This document shows, piece after piece, positions 46,634 through 54,927 of a stretch of 64,000 nucleotides of DNA; within the stretch, counting starts at the first letter, position 1, and every line of letters starts with the position of its first letter. A program made the translations under genes and the position numbers. The stretch spans positions 51,210 to 115,209 of the forward strand of contig NZ_JAIULG010000007.1 of assembly GCF_020169415.1 (NCBI RefSeq). Reading direction: 5' to 3'. Source of the DNA: Tsukamurella sp. M9C. Its GTDB lineage: Bacteria > Actinomycetota > Actinomycetes > Mycobacteriales > Mycobacteriaceae. The notes under the pieces are model-generated. The model did not search any database, was not told the DNA's origin, and saw only the letters and a program-made list of their open reading frames with translations.

Positions 46634-47464
46634 ATGCTGATCTCCACCGCTCCGCAGCGCCGCCTCGGCGTCCCGCACGACGAGGCGACGCTGCGGATCG
46701 ACCAGATCGATCCTGACGATCCTGTCTCCACCAGGTATCTGTTCATCGAGGGGTCGCCCGCACTCGAGCTGTCATTCTGGACGGGGACGTCACCATTCCT
46801 GTTCGAACGCAAGAACATCGGCTACGACATCTCGGACGAGCGGGAACCGCTGGATAGGTTGGAACGAGGACTCGACCTGGTCGACGACGAGGTCATCGCC
46901 ACATTCTCACGGCTGCTGCCAGAGGGCGAGTATCAGCCGCTCCTCGTCGAGGTCACCCCGGAACTGGTCGCACCGTACGACGACCGCGACTACTTCACGC
47001 ACGAGCAGGTCGCCACGTGGGGAATCGACACGATCTGGGGACTGCCGCAGAACCCCTTGACGCACTACTACCGGACCTTCGAGACCGAGGTCGCGCCCGA
47101 CGAGCACCTCTTCGAATTCGTTGTTCCCATGGTGCAGCCCAACTGGAACGACGAGAAGCGCGTCCAGCACTACGTCGACCTGCTCGCCGGCGGGACGACG
47201 CCCACGGCGGTGGCGTTGTCGATGCTCGACCGGCGCGCCCCAGCTGTGATCGCTGCGGACGCCGTCGACTTCTACGAGCACTGGGCGGTGACCCACTTCC
47301 TCCTCGACGGCCACCACAAGTTCGAGGCCGCAGCACGCGTCGGCGCGCCGCTGCGCCTGCTCGCCCTCGTCAACATCGACGAGAGCCTCGCCGGTGCCGA
47401 GGCTGTCGCCGAACTCCCGGGCCTGCTGCGGCGAGCCCCGTCGCCGCGCCGACCGAAGGAATGA
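46634..47464 (+). CDS. Hypothetical protein with ParB-like DGHHK motif
   Basis: A 276-residue protein I cannot assign. Near residue 234 it reads FLLDGHHKFEAAARVGAPLRLLALV, which resembles the substrate loop DGHHR..A of ParB/DUF1015-type domains that hydrolyse or bind nucleotides. Earlier blocks are ALELSFWTGTSPFLFERKN and YDDRDYFTHEQVATWGIDTIWG. ATG 46634 is fixed by a TACGAT box six bases upstream. It overlaps or abuts a VOC protein gene and may be cotranscribed with it. Confidence 0.55.
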   Translation: MLISTAPQRRLGVPHDEATLRIDQIDPDDPVSTRYLFIEGSPALELSFWTGTSPFLFERKNIGYDISDEREPLDRLERGLDLVDDEVIATFSRLLPEGEYQPLLVEVTPELVAPYDDRDYFTHEQVATWGIDTIWGLPQNPLTHYYRTFETEVAPDEHLFEFVVPMVQPNWNDEKRVQHYVDLLAGGTTPTAVALSMLDRRAPAVIAADAVDFYEHWAVTHFLLDGHHKFEAAARVGAPLRLLALVNIDESLAGAEAVAELPGLLRRAPSPRRPKE

Positions 47465-47466
47465 CC

Positions 47467-47802
47467 ATGGACCTGTTCGCACGCCTCGCCGTGACCGACC
47501 TGCCCCGCGCGATCGCATGGGGCGAGCAGCTCTTCGGTGACGTGGAATCGTTCGCGCCCAACGATGTCGAGCATGTCTGGACGCTGGGGGAGCACGTGCA
47601 CGTCTACGTCGAGCTGCTCCCCGAGCACGCGGGCCATTCCGCGGTCACGCTGTTCCTCGGCGACTTCGAGACCTTCCTCGCCGCAGCGGCCGGACGCGGA
47701 CTGCGGCCGGACTCGGAGGAGTCCTACGACAACGGTGTGCGCAAGGCGGTCTTCATCGATCCCGACGGCAACGAGGTCGGGATCGGCGGCGGGCCCGCAT
47801 AG
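47467..47802 (+). CDS. VOC (glyoxalase/bleomycin-resistance) family protein
   Basis: A 111-residue vicinal-oxygen-chelate protein: DLFARLAVTDLPRAIAWGEQLFG at the start and AVFIDPDGNEVGIGG at the end, the two beta-alpha-beta repeats of the fold. A His and Glu in the expected metal positions are visible (HVYVEL, GNEVG). Substrate unknown. ATG 47467 has AAGGA six bases upstream; ATG 47461 overlaps the previous stop and is possible. Confidence 0.8.
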   Translation: MDLFARLAVTDLPRAIAWGEQLFGDVESFAPNDVEHVWTLGEHVHVYVELLPEHAGHSAVTLFLGDFETFLAAAAGRGLRPDSEESYDNGVRKAVFIDPDGNEVGIGGGPA

Positions 47803-47830
47803 CCCGACGAATTCGGGGACGATGGAACGC

Positions 47831-48262
47831 ATGGCACTGCACGTACGAACCACGCTGGAGCCGGTTGGGCCGGCCACCGCCATCGAACTCACCGATGCGC
47901 AGGTCGAGGAACTCGGCGGAGGGAAGCGCGCGGCGGTGCGCGTCACGATCGGCGATCGCACCGCGCGGCTGCGGCTCGCGGGCATGGGTGGGTGCAACCT
48001 GATCGGCCTGTCCAAGGCCGCACGCAAGGACCTCGAGGTCGAGATCGGCGATACCGTCGACGCCCTGGTCGAGCTCGACGAGGCCGAGCGGACCGTCGAC
48101 CTCCCGGACGATCTCGCCGCCGCGCTGCAGACGGCGGGCCGACGCGAGGCCTTCGACGCCCTCAGCTACACCCGCCGCAAGGAGGCGGCGCGCGGCGTGG
48201 CCGAGGCGAAGCGGGCCGAGACCCGCGAGCGGCGCATCGCCGCCGTCATCGCCTCCCTCTAG
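47831..48262 (+). CDS. DUF1905/YdeI (OmdA)-type protein
   Basis: A 143-residue protein. The N-terminal half is DUF1905 (HVRTTLEPVGPATAIELTDAQVEELG, ARLRLAGMGGCNLIGLSKAARKDLEVEIGD), the C-terminal half the bacteriocin-protection helix pair (DDLAAALQTAGRREAFDALSYTRRKEAARGVAEAKRAETR). Relatives in E. coli are linked to bacteriocin or polymyxin tolerance. ATG 47822 is an alternative start three codons upstream. Confidence 0.82.
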   Translation: MALHVRTTLEPVGPATAIELTDAQVEELGGGKRAAVRVTIGDRTARLRLAGMGGCNLIGLSKAARKDLEVEIGDTVDALVELDEAERTVDLPDDLAAALQTAGRREAFDALSYTRRKEAARGVAEAKRAETRERRIAAVIASL

Positions 48263-48301
48263 GATCGCGGGAAAGCCGCCGAGACCCTAGGAGAGACCAC
48301 G

Positions 48302-49300
48302 ATGACCCAGTTCCGGGCCCTGATCGCCGAATCCGCCGACGACGCGGTGACCACCCGCGTGGAGACCCGCGAACCGGCGGCGCTGGAGCCCGGGCAGCTG
48401 CGGATCGCCGTCGAGTTCTCCGGTGTCAACTTCAAGGACGCCCTGGCCCTCACACCGGGCGGCGGTGTGGTGCGCCAATACCCGATCGTCCCCGGCATCG
48501 ACATCTCCGGCACCGTCCTGGAATCCACCTCGGACGAGTTCGCCGCGGGCGACCGCGTCATCGCCCACGGCTACGAGATCGGCACCGCCCGCGACGGCGG
48601 CTACGCCGAACAGGCCGTCGTCCCCGCCGAATGGGCCGTCAAGCTGGCTGCCCTGAGCACCCGCGAGGCCGCCGCCATCGGCACCGCCGGCTTCACCGCG
48701 GCCATGAGCGTCGCTGCCATCCTCGACGCCGGCATCACCCCCGATGCCGGGCCCGTCGTGGTCACCGGCGCGACCGGCGGCGTGGGCTCCACCAGCATTG
48801 ACCTGCTCGCCGGCCTCGGCTACGAGGTCGTGGCGTCGTCGGGCAAACCCGCCGCCGCGGACCGCCTGCGCGAGCTCGGCGCCGCCGAGGTCATCGGCCG
48901 GCTCCCGCTCGACCCCGACGCCAAGCCCCGGCCGCTGGGCAGGAGTCGCTGGGCCGCCGCGGTCGACTGCGTCGGTGGGGCCGCGCTCGCCGACGTGATC
49001 AGCACCCTCAACTACGGCGGCGTCGTCGCCGCCAGCGGCCTCACCGGCGGCGCCGGCCTCAAGACCACGGTCATGCCCTTCATCCTCCGCGGCGTGACCC
49101 TCGCGGGCATCGATTCGGTGCTCATGCCGATCGCGCCGCGTCGCGCCCTGTGGCAGCGGATCGAGACCGACCTGCGCCCGCGGCATCTCGACCTCGTCGC
49201 CAACGACATCGGGATCGACGGTGTCGGCGCCGTCGTCGAGGACCTCCGCGCGGGCGGGTACACCGGCCGCGCGGTCGTGGACCTCGGCCGCGGCTGGTAA
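48302..49300 (+). CDS. MDR-family quinone/acrylyl-CoA reductase (AcuI/YhdH type)
   Basis: A 332-residue zinc-free medium-chain reductase. The N-terminal GroES-like fold reads FSGVNFKDALALTPGGGVVRQYPIVPGID, and the NADPH site is VVVTGATGGVGSTSIDLLAGLGYEVVASSGK. VNFKDAL and the final AGGYTGRAVVDL are diagnostic of AcuI/YhdH, which reduce acryloyl-CoA to propionyl-CoA. AGGAG precedes the ATG by nine bases. Confidence 0.9.
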   Translation: MTQFRALIAESADDAVTTRVETREPAALEPGQLRIAVEFSGVNFKDALALTPGGGVVRQYPIVPGIDISGTVLESTSDEFAAGDRVIAHGYEIGTARDGGYAEQAVVPAEWAVKLAALSTREAAAIGTAGFTAAMSVAAILDAGITPDAGPVVVTGATGGVGSTSIDLLAGLGYEVVASSGKPAAADRLRELGAAEVIGRLPLDPDAKPRPLGRSRWAAAVDCVGGAALADVISTLNYGGVVAASGLTGGAGLKTTVMPFILRGVTLAGIDSVLMPIAPRRALWQRIETDLRPRHLDLVANDIGIDGVGAVVEDLRAGGYTGRAVVDLGRGW

Positions 49301-49431
49301 CCGGCGGACGCGTCGCGGTGAAATGTGCGGTCGTTCTTCCTCACGATCGCTTGGATCGATGACCGCATGTTCGGCGAGCGCTACCTGAAAAGAGGTCGAG
49401 ATCTGGCCGCTGCCGCCGCTAACGTTTCCGC

Positions 49432-49863
49432 ATGACCGTCAGACAGATTCAGGTGACCTTCGACTGTGCGGATCCGAAGCGCGTCGCGCTGTTCTGGTGC
49501 GAGGTGCTCGGGTACATCGTGCCGCCGCCCCCGCCGGGTTTCGAGGACTGGGACGCCTTCGAGGCGTCGCTGCCGGCGGAGGTGCACGGATCGGCGTTCG
49601 CGTGCGTCGACCCCAACGGCGTCGGCCCGCGCCTGTTCTTCCAGCGCGTGCCCGAGGGCAAGACGGTCAAGAACCGCGTGCACCTCGACGTCCGCGTCGG
49701 CACCGGCATGGTGGGCGCCGAACGGCTCGCTGCCCTCGAGGCGGAGTGCGCGCGACTGGAGAAGCTCGGTGCGACCCGCCTCTACCTGCAGGAGGCCGAC
49801 GGTGCGAACGAGTCCTGCCTCACCATGGCCGACGTCGAGGGCAACGAGTTCTGCCTCGATTGA
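49432..49863 (+). CDS. VOC family protein (Glyoxalase_6 type)
   Basis: A 143-residue protein beginning RQIQVTFDCADPKRVALFWCEVLGY, with KNRVHLDVRVG in the middle and MADVEGNEFCLD at the end, the pattern of the large actinobacterial Glyoxalase_6 group. The metal-site His (HLDV) and terminal Glu (GNEFC) are kept. Substrate unknown. A TAACGT box six bases before ATG 49432 predicts a leaderless message. Confidence 0.85.
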   Translation: MTVRQIQVTFDCADPKRVALFWCEVLGYIVPPPPPGFEDWDAFEASLPAEVHGSAFACVDPNGVGPRLFFQRVPEGKTVKNRVHLDVRVGTGMVGAERLAALEAECARLEKLGATRLYLQEADGANESCLTMADVEGNEFCLD

Positions 49864-49953
49864 CGGTTCGCCCTGGATGAACGGGGTGGCCGGGGTCCCC
49901 TCCGGTGTGGACACTGGAGTCAAGTGGGTCCCTACGGCTCGAGGAGTCAAGTC

Positions 49954-50304
49954 ATGGCAGGTAACGACAACCCGTTCGGGTTCGGTCCGGGCGAGTTCGA
50001 CGACCTCGCGCGCGAGGCCCGGGACATGATCGGCCGGCTCGTCGGCGGCACCGCGGGCCGGGAGGCCTTCTCCGGGCTGTTCGACGATGCCGTCCGCCGC
50101 CCGAAACGCCAGCCGGAGACGGCGGGTGAGACGGGCGACGGGGTGTGGGCGATCATCGCCACTGCCGAGGACGGGGGAGCCCGCGTCGAGCAGGTCTACG
50201 CCACCGAGATCGACGCGCTGCGCTCCAACCAGCACAACACCGACGTCACCCGGAAGGTCCGCTTCCTGCCGTACGGGATCGCGGTCACTGCTCTGGACGA
50301 CTGA
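49954..50304 (+). CDS. Hypothetical protein
   Basis: A 116-residue soluble protein. The N-terminal half is a short helical segment (EFDDLAREARDMIGRLVGGTAGREAFSGLF), the C-terminal half a small beta domain (GVWAIIATAEDGGARVEQVYATEIDALRSNQ, KVRFLPYGIAV). The DALRxN..NT..R..F pattern recurs in uncharacterised mycobacterial proteins. ATG 49954 is chosen because GAGGAG lies seven bases upstream. Convergent, with a 20-base overlap, with the YbaN gene. Confidence 0.65.
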   Translation: MAGNDNPFGFGPGEFDDLAREARDMIGRLVGGTAGREAFSGLFDDAVRRPKRQPETAGETGDGVWAIIATAEDGGARVEQVYATEIDALRSNQHNTDVTRKVRFLPYGIAVTALDD

Positions 50305-50728
50305 CGGCCTCGGGGGCCGCCTCGGCCTCGCCGTCGGCGGCGGGCTCAGGCCCGCGCGTCGGCTCGGGGCGCAGCCACAGCCACGTGCCCACGATCGCCA
50401 TGATCGCGGTGCCGATGCCGGCGATCCACCAGTGCGGCGTCACGAGGAACAGGATCACGGCGCACACGGCCATGCTGCCGACGGCCATGTACTTGGCCTT
50501 GCGGCTGACGGCGCCGGTGGCCTGCCAGTCCCGGATCATCGGGCCGAAGACCCGGTGCTCGAGGAGCTTGCGGTGCAGGGTGTCGGAACCGCGCGCCGCG
50601 CAGTACGCCGCGATCAGGATGAACACGGTGGTCGGCATGAGCGGGACGACGACGCCGACGATGCCCAGGCCGAGCGCGATGTAGGCGCAGAGCCACCACA
50701 TCCACTTCAGTCGAGATCGCCCTGCCAT
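50285..50728 (-). CDS. DUF454 (YbaN) inner-membrane protein
   Basis: A 147-residue protein with two pairs of membrane segments and the family block GLGIVGVVVPLMPTTVFILIAAYCAARGSDTLHRKLLEHRVFGPMIRDW. Function unknown throughout the family. ATG 50728 is preceded by a TACACT box with a six-base gap. The C-terminal 30 residues are a charged, poorly conserved tail that overlaps the convergent gene. Confidence 0.88.
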   Translation of the reverse strand: MAGRSRLKWMWWLCAYIALGLGIVGVVVPLMPTTVFILIAAYCAARGSDTLHRKLLEHRVFGPMIRDWQATGAVSRKAKYMAVGSMAVCAVILFLVTPHWWIAGIGTAIMAIVGTWLWLRPEPTRGPEPAADGEAEAAPEAVSRPEQ

Positions 50729-50756
50729 GCCACCAGTGTAGGGAAGGGCCGCGGGG

Positions 50757-51389
50757 TCAGGCGTCGCCGTGCTCGACCAGCCAGTCGAGCAGGGCGGAGG
50801 TCTCGCGCCAGTGCTTGCGGATCTGGGGCACCAGCTTCGGCGTGTGGATGATCTCCTCGAAGCCGTAGTCGCGCATCACGGTGAGCGACTTGTGCCGCAA
50901 CAGGTCGATCCGCGGGTGGTCGGCATCCCATCCGCGCGGGGAGGTCTTGAGCGTCTCGCCGCCGATCTCCCAGCCCTTGCGGCGGAGCTTCGCGATGACT
51001 TGCTCGAGCGCGGGGCCGTACAGGTCGTTGTCGATCGCCTTCCGGAAGGCGGCCAGCCGGGTGGGGCTCGCCTCGTAGAAGCCGGCGCCGACCCGCATTC
51101 CGGGCGCGCCGATCTGCAGGTAGTAGCCGGTGGCGGGGCCGACCCCGATGAAGGCGCCCTGGTGCGTCTTGTACGGCGTCTTGTCCTTGGAGAAGCGGAC
51201 GTCGCGGTAGGGGCGGAAGATCTTCGCGGTGCCGAACTCGTCGGCCAGCTCCTCGGTCAGCGCGGCCATCGGCGCGGCGACGGAGGTCTTGTAGACCTCC
51301 TTGTGCGCCTCCCAGAAGACCTTCGAGTTGTCGGCCTCGAGGTCGTCGTAGAAGTCCAGCGCAGCCTCGGGGAATCCGGTGAAGCTCAT
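50757..51389 (-). CDS. DUF2461 family protein
   Basis: A 210-residue protein of the DUF2461 (TIGR02453) family: FTGFPEAALDFYDDLEADNSKVFWEAHKEVY, FRPYRDVRFSKDKTPYKTHQGAFIG, YYLQIGAPGMRVGAGFYEAS. Function is not known; members are widespread single-gene units. ATG 51389 has a TAACCT box six bases upstream. Confidence 0.9.
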   Translation of the reverse strand: MSFTGFPEAALDFYDDLEADNSKVFWEAHKEVYKTSVAAPMAALTEELADEFGTAKIFRPYRDVRFSKDKTPYKTHQGAFIGVGPATGYYLQIGAPGMRVGAGFYEASPTRLAAFRKAIDNDLYGPALEQVIAKLRRKGWEIGGETLKTSPRGWDADHPRIDLLRHKSLTVMRDYGFEEIIHTPKLVPQIRKHWRETSALLDWLVEHGDA

Positions 51390-51457
51390 GCGCCGAGGTT
51401 ACCGCCGGCCCGGATATTCGATGGCGCCGGACGGCTTCCCCGCCTACCGTTCGTCCG

Positions 51458-52726
51458 ATGCCCATCGACTTGACCGGGGAGAACCGGGACGTGACGCGCG
51501 CCGTGGAAGTGATCCGCGCGCTGCTCGGTGATGCCCACGTGACGCCGCGTACCGCGACGTCCTTCGCGGAGGACGCGCTCGGCGTTCTCGAGGCGCAGCA
51601 CACGGTCATCAAGATCGCGACCACGCCCGCGACGGCCGTCGCGGTGGGCCTCGCCGTGTCGCGGCTCGTCGCCGAGCACGACGCCGAGTCGGGACCGGCC
51701 TGCCACACGGACCCGCCGTCCTGGCTCTCGATCGACCTGGGGGACGGCGCCGACCGCATCCCCGGAGATGCGGCGTTCGCCTTCCGTGCGGGCACCCTTG
51801 CCGATGCGCCGGTCGTGTTGCGCTGCGAGACCGAGTACCGCGAGACGCTGAGCGTCGGCGTCGTCACCCGGTCGTGCGACGTCGCTGTCGGCGAGGCGGT
51901 CCGTGACCGGATCCGCGCCGCGGCAGAGGAACTCAACCCGCTCAAGGGGCGGGCGATCGCAGTCTCCTTCCACGGCGGCATGACCTTCCGCGCATTCGAG
52001 CTCACCGGAGACCGCGCCGACGTCGTCGTCCCCGACCGGGTCTGGGCCGAGATCGACCTTTCCGTCCGCGCGGTCACCACCCACGCGGAACAGCTGCGAC
52101 GCCTCGGCTTCCGCGCCGCGCGCGGTGTACTGCTCTGCGGGCCGCCCGGCGTGGGGAAGACGGCGGTCTCCCGCGCGGTCGCCGCCGAGTTGGTCGGCGA
52201 CTTCACCGTGATCGTCGTCGGCGCGGCCGCGATCGGCGCGGGGCTCGCGTCGGTCTACGCGGCGGCCGTCGAGCTCGGACGGTGCGTCGTGATCCTCGAC
52301 GACGTGGACCTCGCGGTCCGTCGCCGCGGTGACGGCGACGACACCGCGCTCGCGTCTCTGCTCGACGCGCTCGACGGCGTCGATCAGTCCGCCGAGGTGC
52401 TCACCATCGCGACGACCAACGACCCGCGCTCACTCGACGGAGCCGCCACCCGCGCGACCCGCTTCGACAGCGTCGTCGAGGTGGGCTACCCGAATCGCGA
52501 GGCGCTGATCGGCATCCTGCGACGGCGCACGGTCGGCCTCGGCCTCACCGACGGCGACGTGGCCTCGATCGCCGACGCCCTGCCGACCGAGACCAGCGGC
52601 GCCGACGTGGGCGCTCTCGTTCGGCGCGTCGTCCTGGCCAACGCGGGCACCGACCTCGAAGCCTTCCTCACGGAGGTACGGCGCCGTGGCTGGCTGGCGG
52701 CCGTCCCGGTCGGGCAGTACCTGTGA
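51458..52726 (+). CDS. Single-AAA ATPase with unassigned N-terminal domain
   Basis: A 422-residue protein. Residues 1-205 match nothing I recognise. The AAA module follows: Walker A GPPGVGKT (228-235), Walker B VVILDDVDL (277-285) with Asp in place of the usual Glu, sensor 1 ATTND (318-322), arginine fingers TRATRFD (331-337) and a small lid domain. The arrangement is that of spastin/FtsH-class AAA modules, but without protease or membrane segment. A TACCGT box seven bases before ATG 51458 supports the start. Partner and substrate unknown. Confidence 0.8.
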   Translation: MPIDLTGENRDVTRAVEVIRALLGDAHVTPRTATSFAEDALGVLEAQHTVIKIATTPATAVAVGLAVSRLVAEHDAESGPACHTDPPSWLSIDLGDGADRIPGDAAFAFRAGTLADAPVVLRCETEYRETLSVGVVTRSCDVAVGEAVRDRIRAAAEELNPLKGRAIAVSFHGGMTFRAFELTGDRADVVVPDRVWAEIDLSVRAVTTHAEQLRRLGFRAARGVLLCGPPGVGKTAVSRAVAAELVGDFTVIVVGAAAIGAGLASVYAAAVELGRCVVILDDVDLAVRRRGDGDDTALASLLDALDGVDQSAEVLTIATTNDPRSLDGAATRATRFDSVVEVGYPNREALIGILRRRTVGLGLTDGDVASIADALPTETSGADVGALVRRVVLANAGTDLEAFLTEVRRRGWLAAVPVGQYL

Positions 52727-52775
52727 GCGCCGCCGGCGGGGGCGCTCCGGCGGGCGGGGGACTAGCGTGGTCGAC

Positions 52776-53234
52776 ATGAAACCCGGTGACACCGCGCCCG
52801 ACTTCGAACTGCCCGATCAGGACGGCACCCCGCGGAAGCTGAGCGACCTGCTCGCCGCCGGCCCCGTCGCCCTGTTCTTCTACCCGGCGGCGTTCACGCC
52901 GGGCTGCACCAAGGAGGCGTGCCACTTCCGCGACCTCGCCGCCGAGTTCGCGGAGGCGGGCGTGCAGCGCGTCGGCATCAGCCGCGACGCCGTCGCCAAG
53001 CAGCAGGACTGGACGGCGAAGCACGGCCTCGACTACCCGCTCCTCTCCGACGTCGACGGCGCCGTGGCCACGGCGTTCGGCGTGAAGCGCGACGGACTGC
53101 TCAAGCTCGCCGGCATGCCCACCAAGCGCACCACCTTCGCGATCCGGCCCGACGGCACCGTCGCCGACGTCATCGCCTCCGAGGTGAACATGCAGGTCCA
53201 CGCCGACCGCGCCCTCGCCGCTCTCCGGGCCTGA
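52776..53234 (+). CDS. bcp: Thioredoxin-dependent peroxiredoxin, Bcp/PrxQ type
   Basis: A 152-residue peroxiredoxin. The peroxidatic Cys44 and resolving Cys49 lie in FTPGCTKEACHFRD, the alpha2 spacing of the PrxQ class; the catalytic Thr is in PAAFTPGC and the Arg in PTKRTTFAI. It reduces hydrogen and organic peroxides. A TAGCGT box seven bases before ATG 52776 predicts a leaderless message. Confidence 0.95.
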   Translation: MKPGDTAPDFELPDQDGTPRKLSDLLAAGPVALFFYPAAFTPGCTKEACHFRDLAAEFAEAGVQRVGISRDAVAKQQDWTAKHGLDYPLLSDVDGAVATAFGVKRDGLLKLAGMPTKRTTFAIRPDGTVADVIASEVNMQVHADRALAALRA

Positions 53235-53283
53235 GGCGCCGCCGGAACCCCGCGCAGATTTGCTTTCAACCCCGCGAATATTC

Positions 53284-53949
53284 ATGATGGCGGATATGGG
53301 GCGAAGGTTCGGCAGTGGTGTTCTCGGACCCGAGGTCCCGCCGGCGTTCGTCGTCGGATTCGGGTTCCGCGGTGCGGGGTTCATCGCGCTGGCGGCGTAC
53401 GGAGGCATGGCGGTGCTCGCACTCGTTGGGAGTGTGGGGATGCGGCAAGCGGGTGAGTCGGCCTCCGCGGTGGCCGTCGTCGGCGCGCTGGGGGTGGCTT
53501 CGGCGGGCTACGTCGTGGCGCTGGCGGCTCTCCTGGCCTCGCGCCGCGTCGCGGCAATCCTGTCGCCGAGGGGCATCGCTCTGCCCTGGGTCGCGGATCC
53601 GGCACTCCGCGAGTGGGATTGGTCGGAGATCCAGAGGATCGAGGTGATGAAGCGGGATGCGAGGGGCGTGACCTATCGGTCGGACTTCCTACTCCAGCTG
53701 CATCCGTCCGCGCGTGCCTCCGCGCTGGAATCGGCGTCTGACGACCTCACGGGTTGGCAACGACGATGGGTTCATCCCGCCGGTCCCGCGTCGTTCTCGA
53801 CCGGGTGGATGACCGCGCCCGCGCCCCGCCACGTGAGGCGCTACATCTACGCGGTCGCACCGGAACTCGGCTTGCCGTTGATCCCGCCGCGGCATCGTCC
53901 CAAGGGATACCCATGGGGCGAAAACCGCTCGACAGGTCCGGAAGAATGA
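53284..53949 (+). CDS. Hypothetical membrane protein with PH-like tail
   Basis: A 221-residue protein with two adjacent membrane helices (about residues 30-50 and 60-85) and a cytoplasmic domain in which LSPRGIALPW, WDWSEIQRIEV and SDFLLQLHPSA recall the bacterial PH-like domains of small membrane proteins. Start is uncertain: ATG 53284 is used, but 53287, 53296 or TTG 53260 are possible. The stop overlaps the next gene (ATGA). Confidence 0.6.
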   Translation: MMADMGRRFGSGVLGPEVPPAFVVGFGFRGAGFIALAAYGGMAVLALVGSVGMRQAGESASAVAVVGALGVASAGYVVALAALLASRRVAAILSPRGIALPWVADPALREWDWSEIQRIEVMKRDARGVTYRSDFLLQLHPSARASALESASDDLTGWQRRWVHPAGPASFSTGWMTAPAPRHVRRYIYAVAPELGLPLIPPRHRPKGYPWGENRSTGPEE

Positions 53950-54395
53950 CCGGAGTGATCACGCTCCGCAATGGCACCGACGCCGACCATCCCGCGCTGG
54001 TGCGGGTGTGGCGCAGTTCCGTCGACGCCACCCACGACTTCCTCGCCGCAGCGGACCGCGACGCCATCGAGGCGCGCCTCGCGAGCGACTACTTCCCGCA
54101 GGTCCGGCTCACCGTCGCGGAGATCGACGGTGCCGTGGCCGGGTTCGCCGGCACGGCCGGCGACGATCTGGCGATGCTCTTCGCGCATGCCGACGCCCGG
54201 GGGTGCGGCGTCGGCCGCGCCCTTCTCGACCACGCCGTCCGCGAGCTCGGCGTGCGCACCGTCGACGTCAACGAGCAGAACGAGCAGGCCGTCGGCTTCT
54301 ACGCGCACAGCGGCTTCACGGTGACCGGGCGGAGCGAGACGGACGGCGACGGACTCCCGTACCCGCTGCTGCACCTGGCTCTCGCCGAGGACTAG
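53946..54395 (+). CDS. GNAT N-acetyltransferase, YjaB-like
   Basis: A 149-residue acetyltransferase: LRNGTDADHPALVRVWRSSV, FAHADARGCGVGRALLDHAV (acetyl-CoA loop GCGVG) and VDVNEQNEQAVGFYAHSGF, the last diagnostic of E. coli YjaB and relatives. Target is unknown. The ATG overlaps the stop of the preceding membrane-protein gene, so they are cotranslated. The end overlaps convergent marR by four bases. Confidence 0.88.
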   Translation: MTGVITLRNGTDADHPALVRVWRSSVDATHDFLAAADRDAIEARLASDYFPQVRLTVAEIDGAVAGFAGTAGDDLAMLFAHADARGCGVGRALLDHAVRELGVRTVDVNEQNEQAVGFYAHSGFTVTGRSETDGDGLPYPLLHLALAED

Positions 54396-54835
54396 CCCGC
54401 GCACCCGTCGCGCGACGTGCGGGCCACGGTGGCGACCGCGCGCCGCAGCACCTCGGCGTCGCCGGGGGAGAGCGGCCCGAGCAACTCCGCCTCGGCGGTA
54501 CTGACTTCCGCGCCCACCTCACGCAACATCGACAGCCCCGCGTCGGTCGGCACGACCCGCCGCGCCCGGCGATCAGTGCGGGAGGGCTCGCGACGCACGA
54601 GTCCCGCGTCGACGAGGTCGTCGACCACGTACGGCATCACCGACTTGTCGATGAGCAGGTACTCCGCGAGCGCCAGCTGTGTCGGTAGGTCGTACGTCGC
54701 GGCGGCGTACAGCGTCTGGTAGCCGCGCACCCCGCGCGGGATCCGGTCCAGGATCGGCGCCACCGCCTCCGCGTACGCCTTGTTCAACACCCCCACGGAC
54801 CAGCCGAAATCGCAGGTCTCCTCGTGCTCCGCCAC
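54392..54835 (-). CDS. MarR-family transcriptional regulator
   Basis: A 147-residue winged-helix repressor. Core: LPTQLALAEYLLIDKSVMPYVVDDLVDAGLVRREPSRTDRRARRVVPTDAG, where the DRRAR wing is the MarR signature. GTG 54835 is supported by a TAGACT box six bases upstream. It is divergent from a DJ-1-family gene across a 92-base gap packed with repeated half-sites, so it very probably regulates that gene and itself. Confidence 0.9.
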   Translation of the reverse strand: MAEHEETCDFGWSVGVLNKAYAEAVAPILDRIPRGVRGYQTLYAAATYDLPTQLALAEYLLIDKSVMPYVVDDLVDAGLVRREPSRTDRRARRVVPTDAGLSMLREVGAEVSTAEAELLGPLSPGDAEVLRRAVATVARTSRDGCAG

Positions 54836-54855
54836 ACCTTCAGTCTAACAGGCGT

Positions 54856-54917
54856 CACATATCAGTTGATGCACATATCAGTTGTGATACCGTTCAGTTG
54901 TCGCGCAAACCAACTGA
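54856..54917. promoter_or_regulatory. MarR operator array: TCAGTTG/CAACTGA half-sites
   Basis: CACATATCAGTTG occurs twice in tandem (54856-54868, 54872-54884; 16-base period), followed by TCAGTTG (54894-54900) and its inverted copy CAACTGA (54911-54917). A rightward promoter TTGATG (54866-54871), 16-base spacer, TACCGT (54888-54893) is embedded in the array. Confidence 0.75.
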
Positions 54918-54927
54918 GGAGTACGTC

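Noticed and set aside
51458..52726. AAA ATPase as part of an anti-phage defence system
   Set aside because: No effector, nuclease or toxin gene adjoins it; its neighbours are a DUF2461 gene and a peroxiredoxin with separate promoters.
54856..54884. Tandem CACATATCAGTTG as a CRISPR or satellite
   Set aside because: Only two full copies, 16-base period, positioned over a promoter next to marR; an operator explains it.
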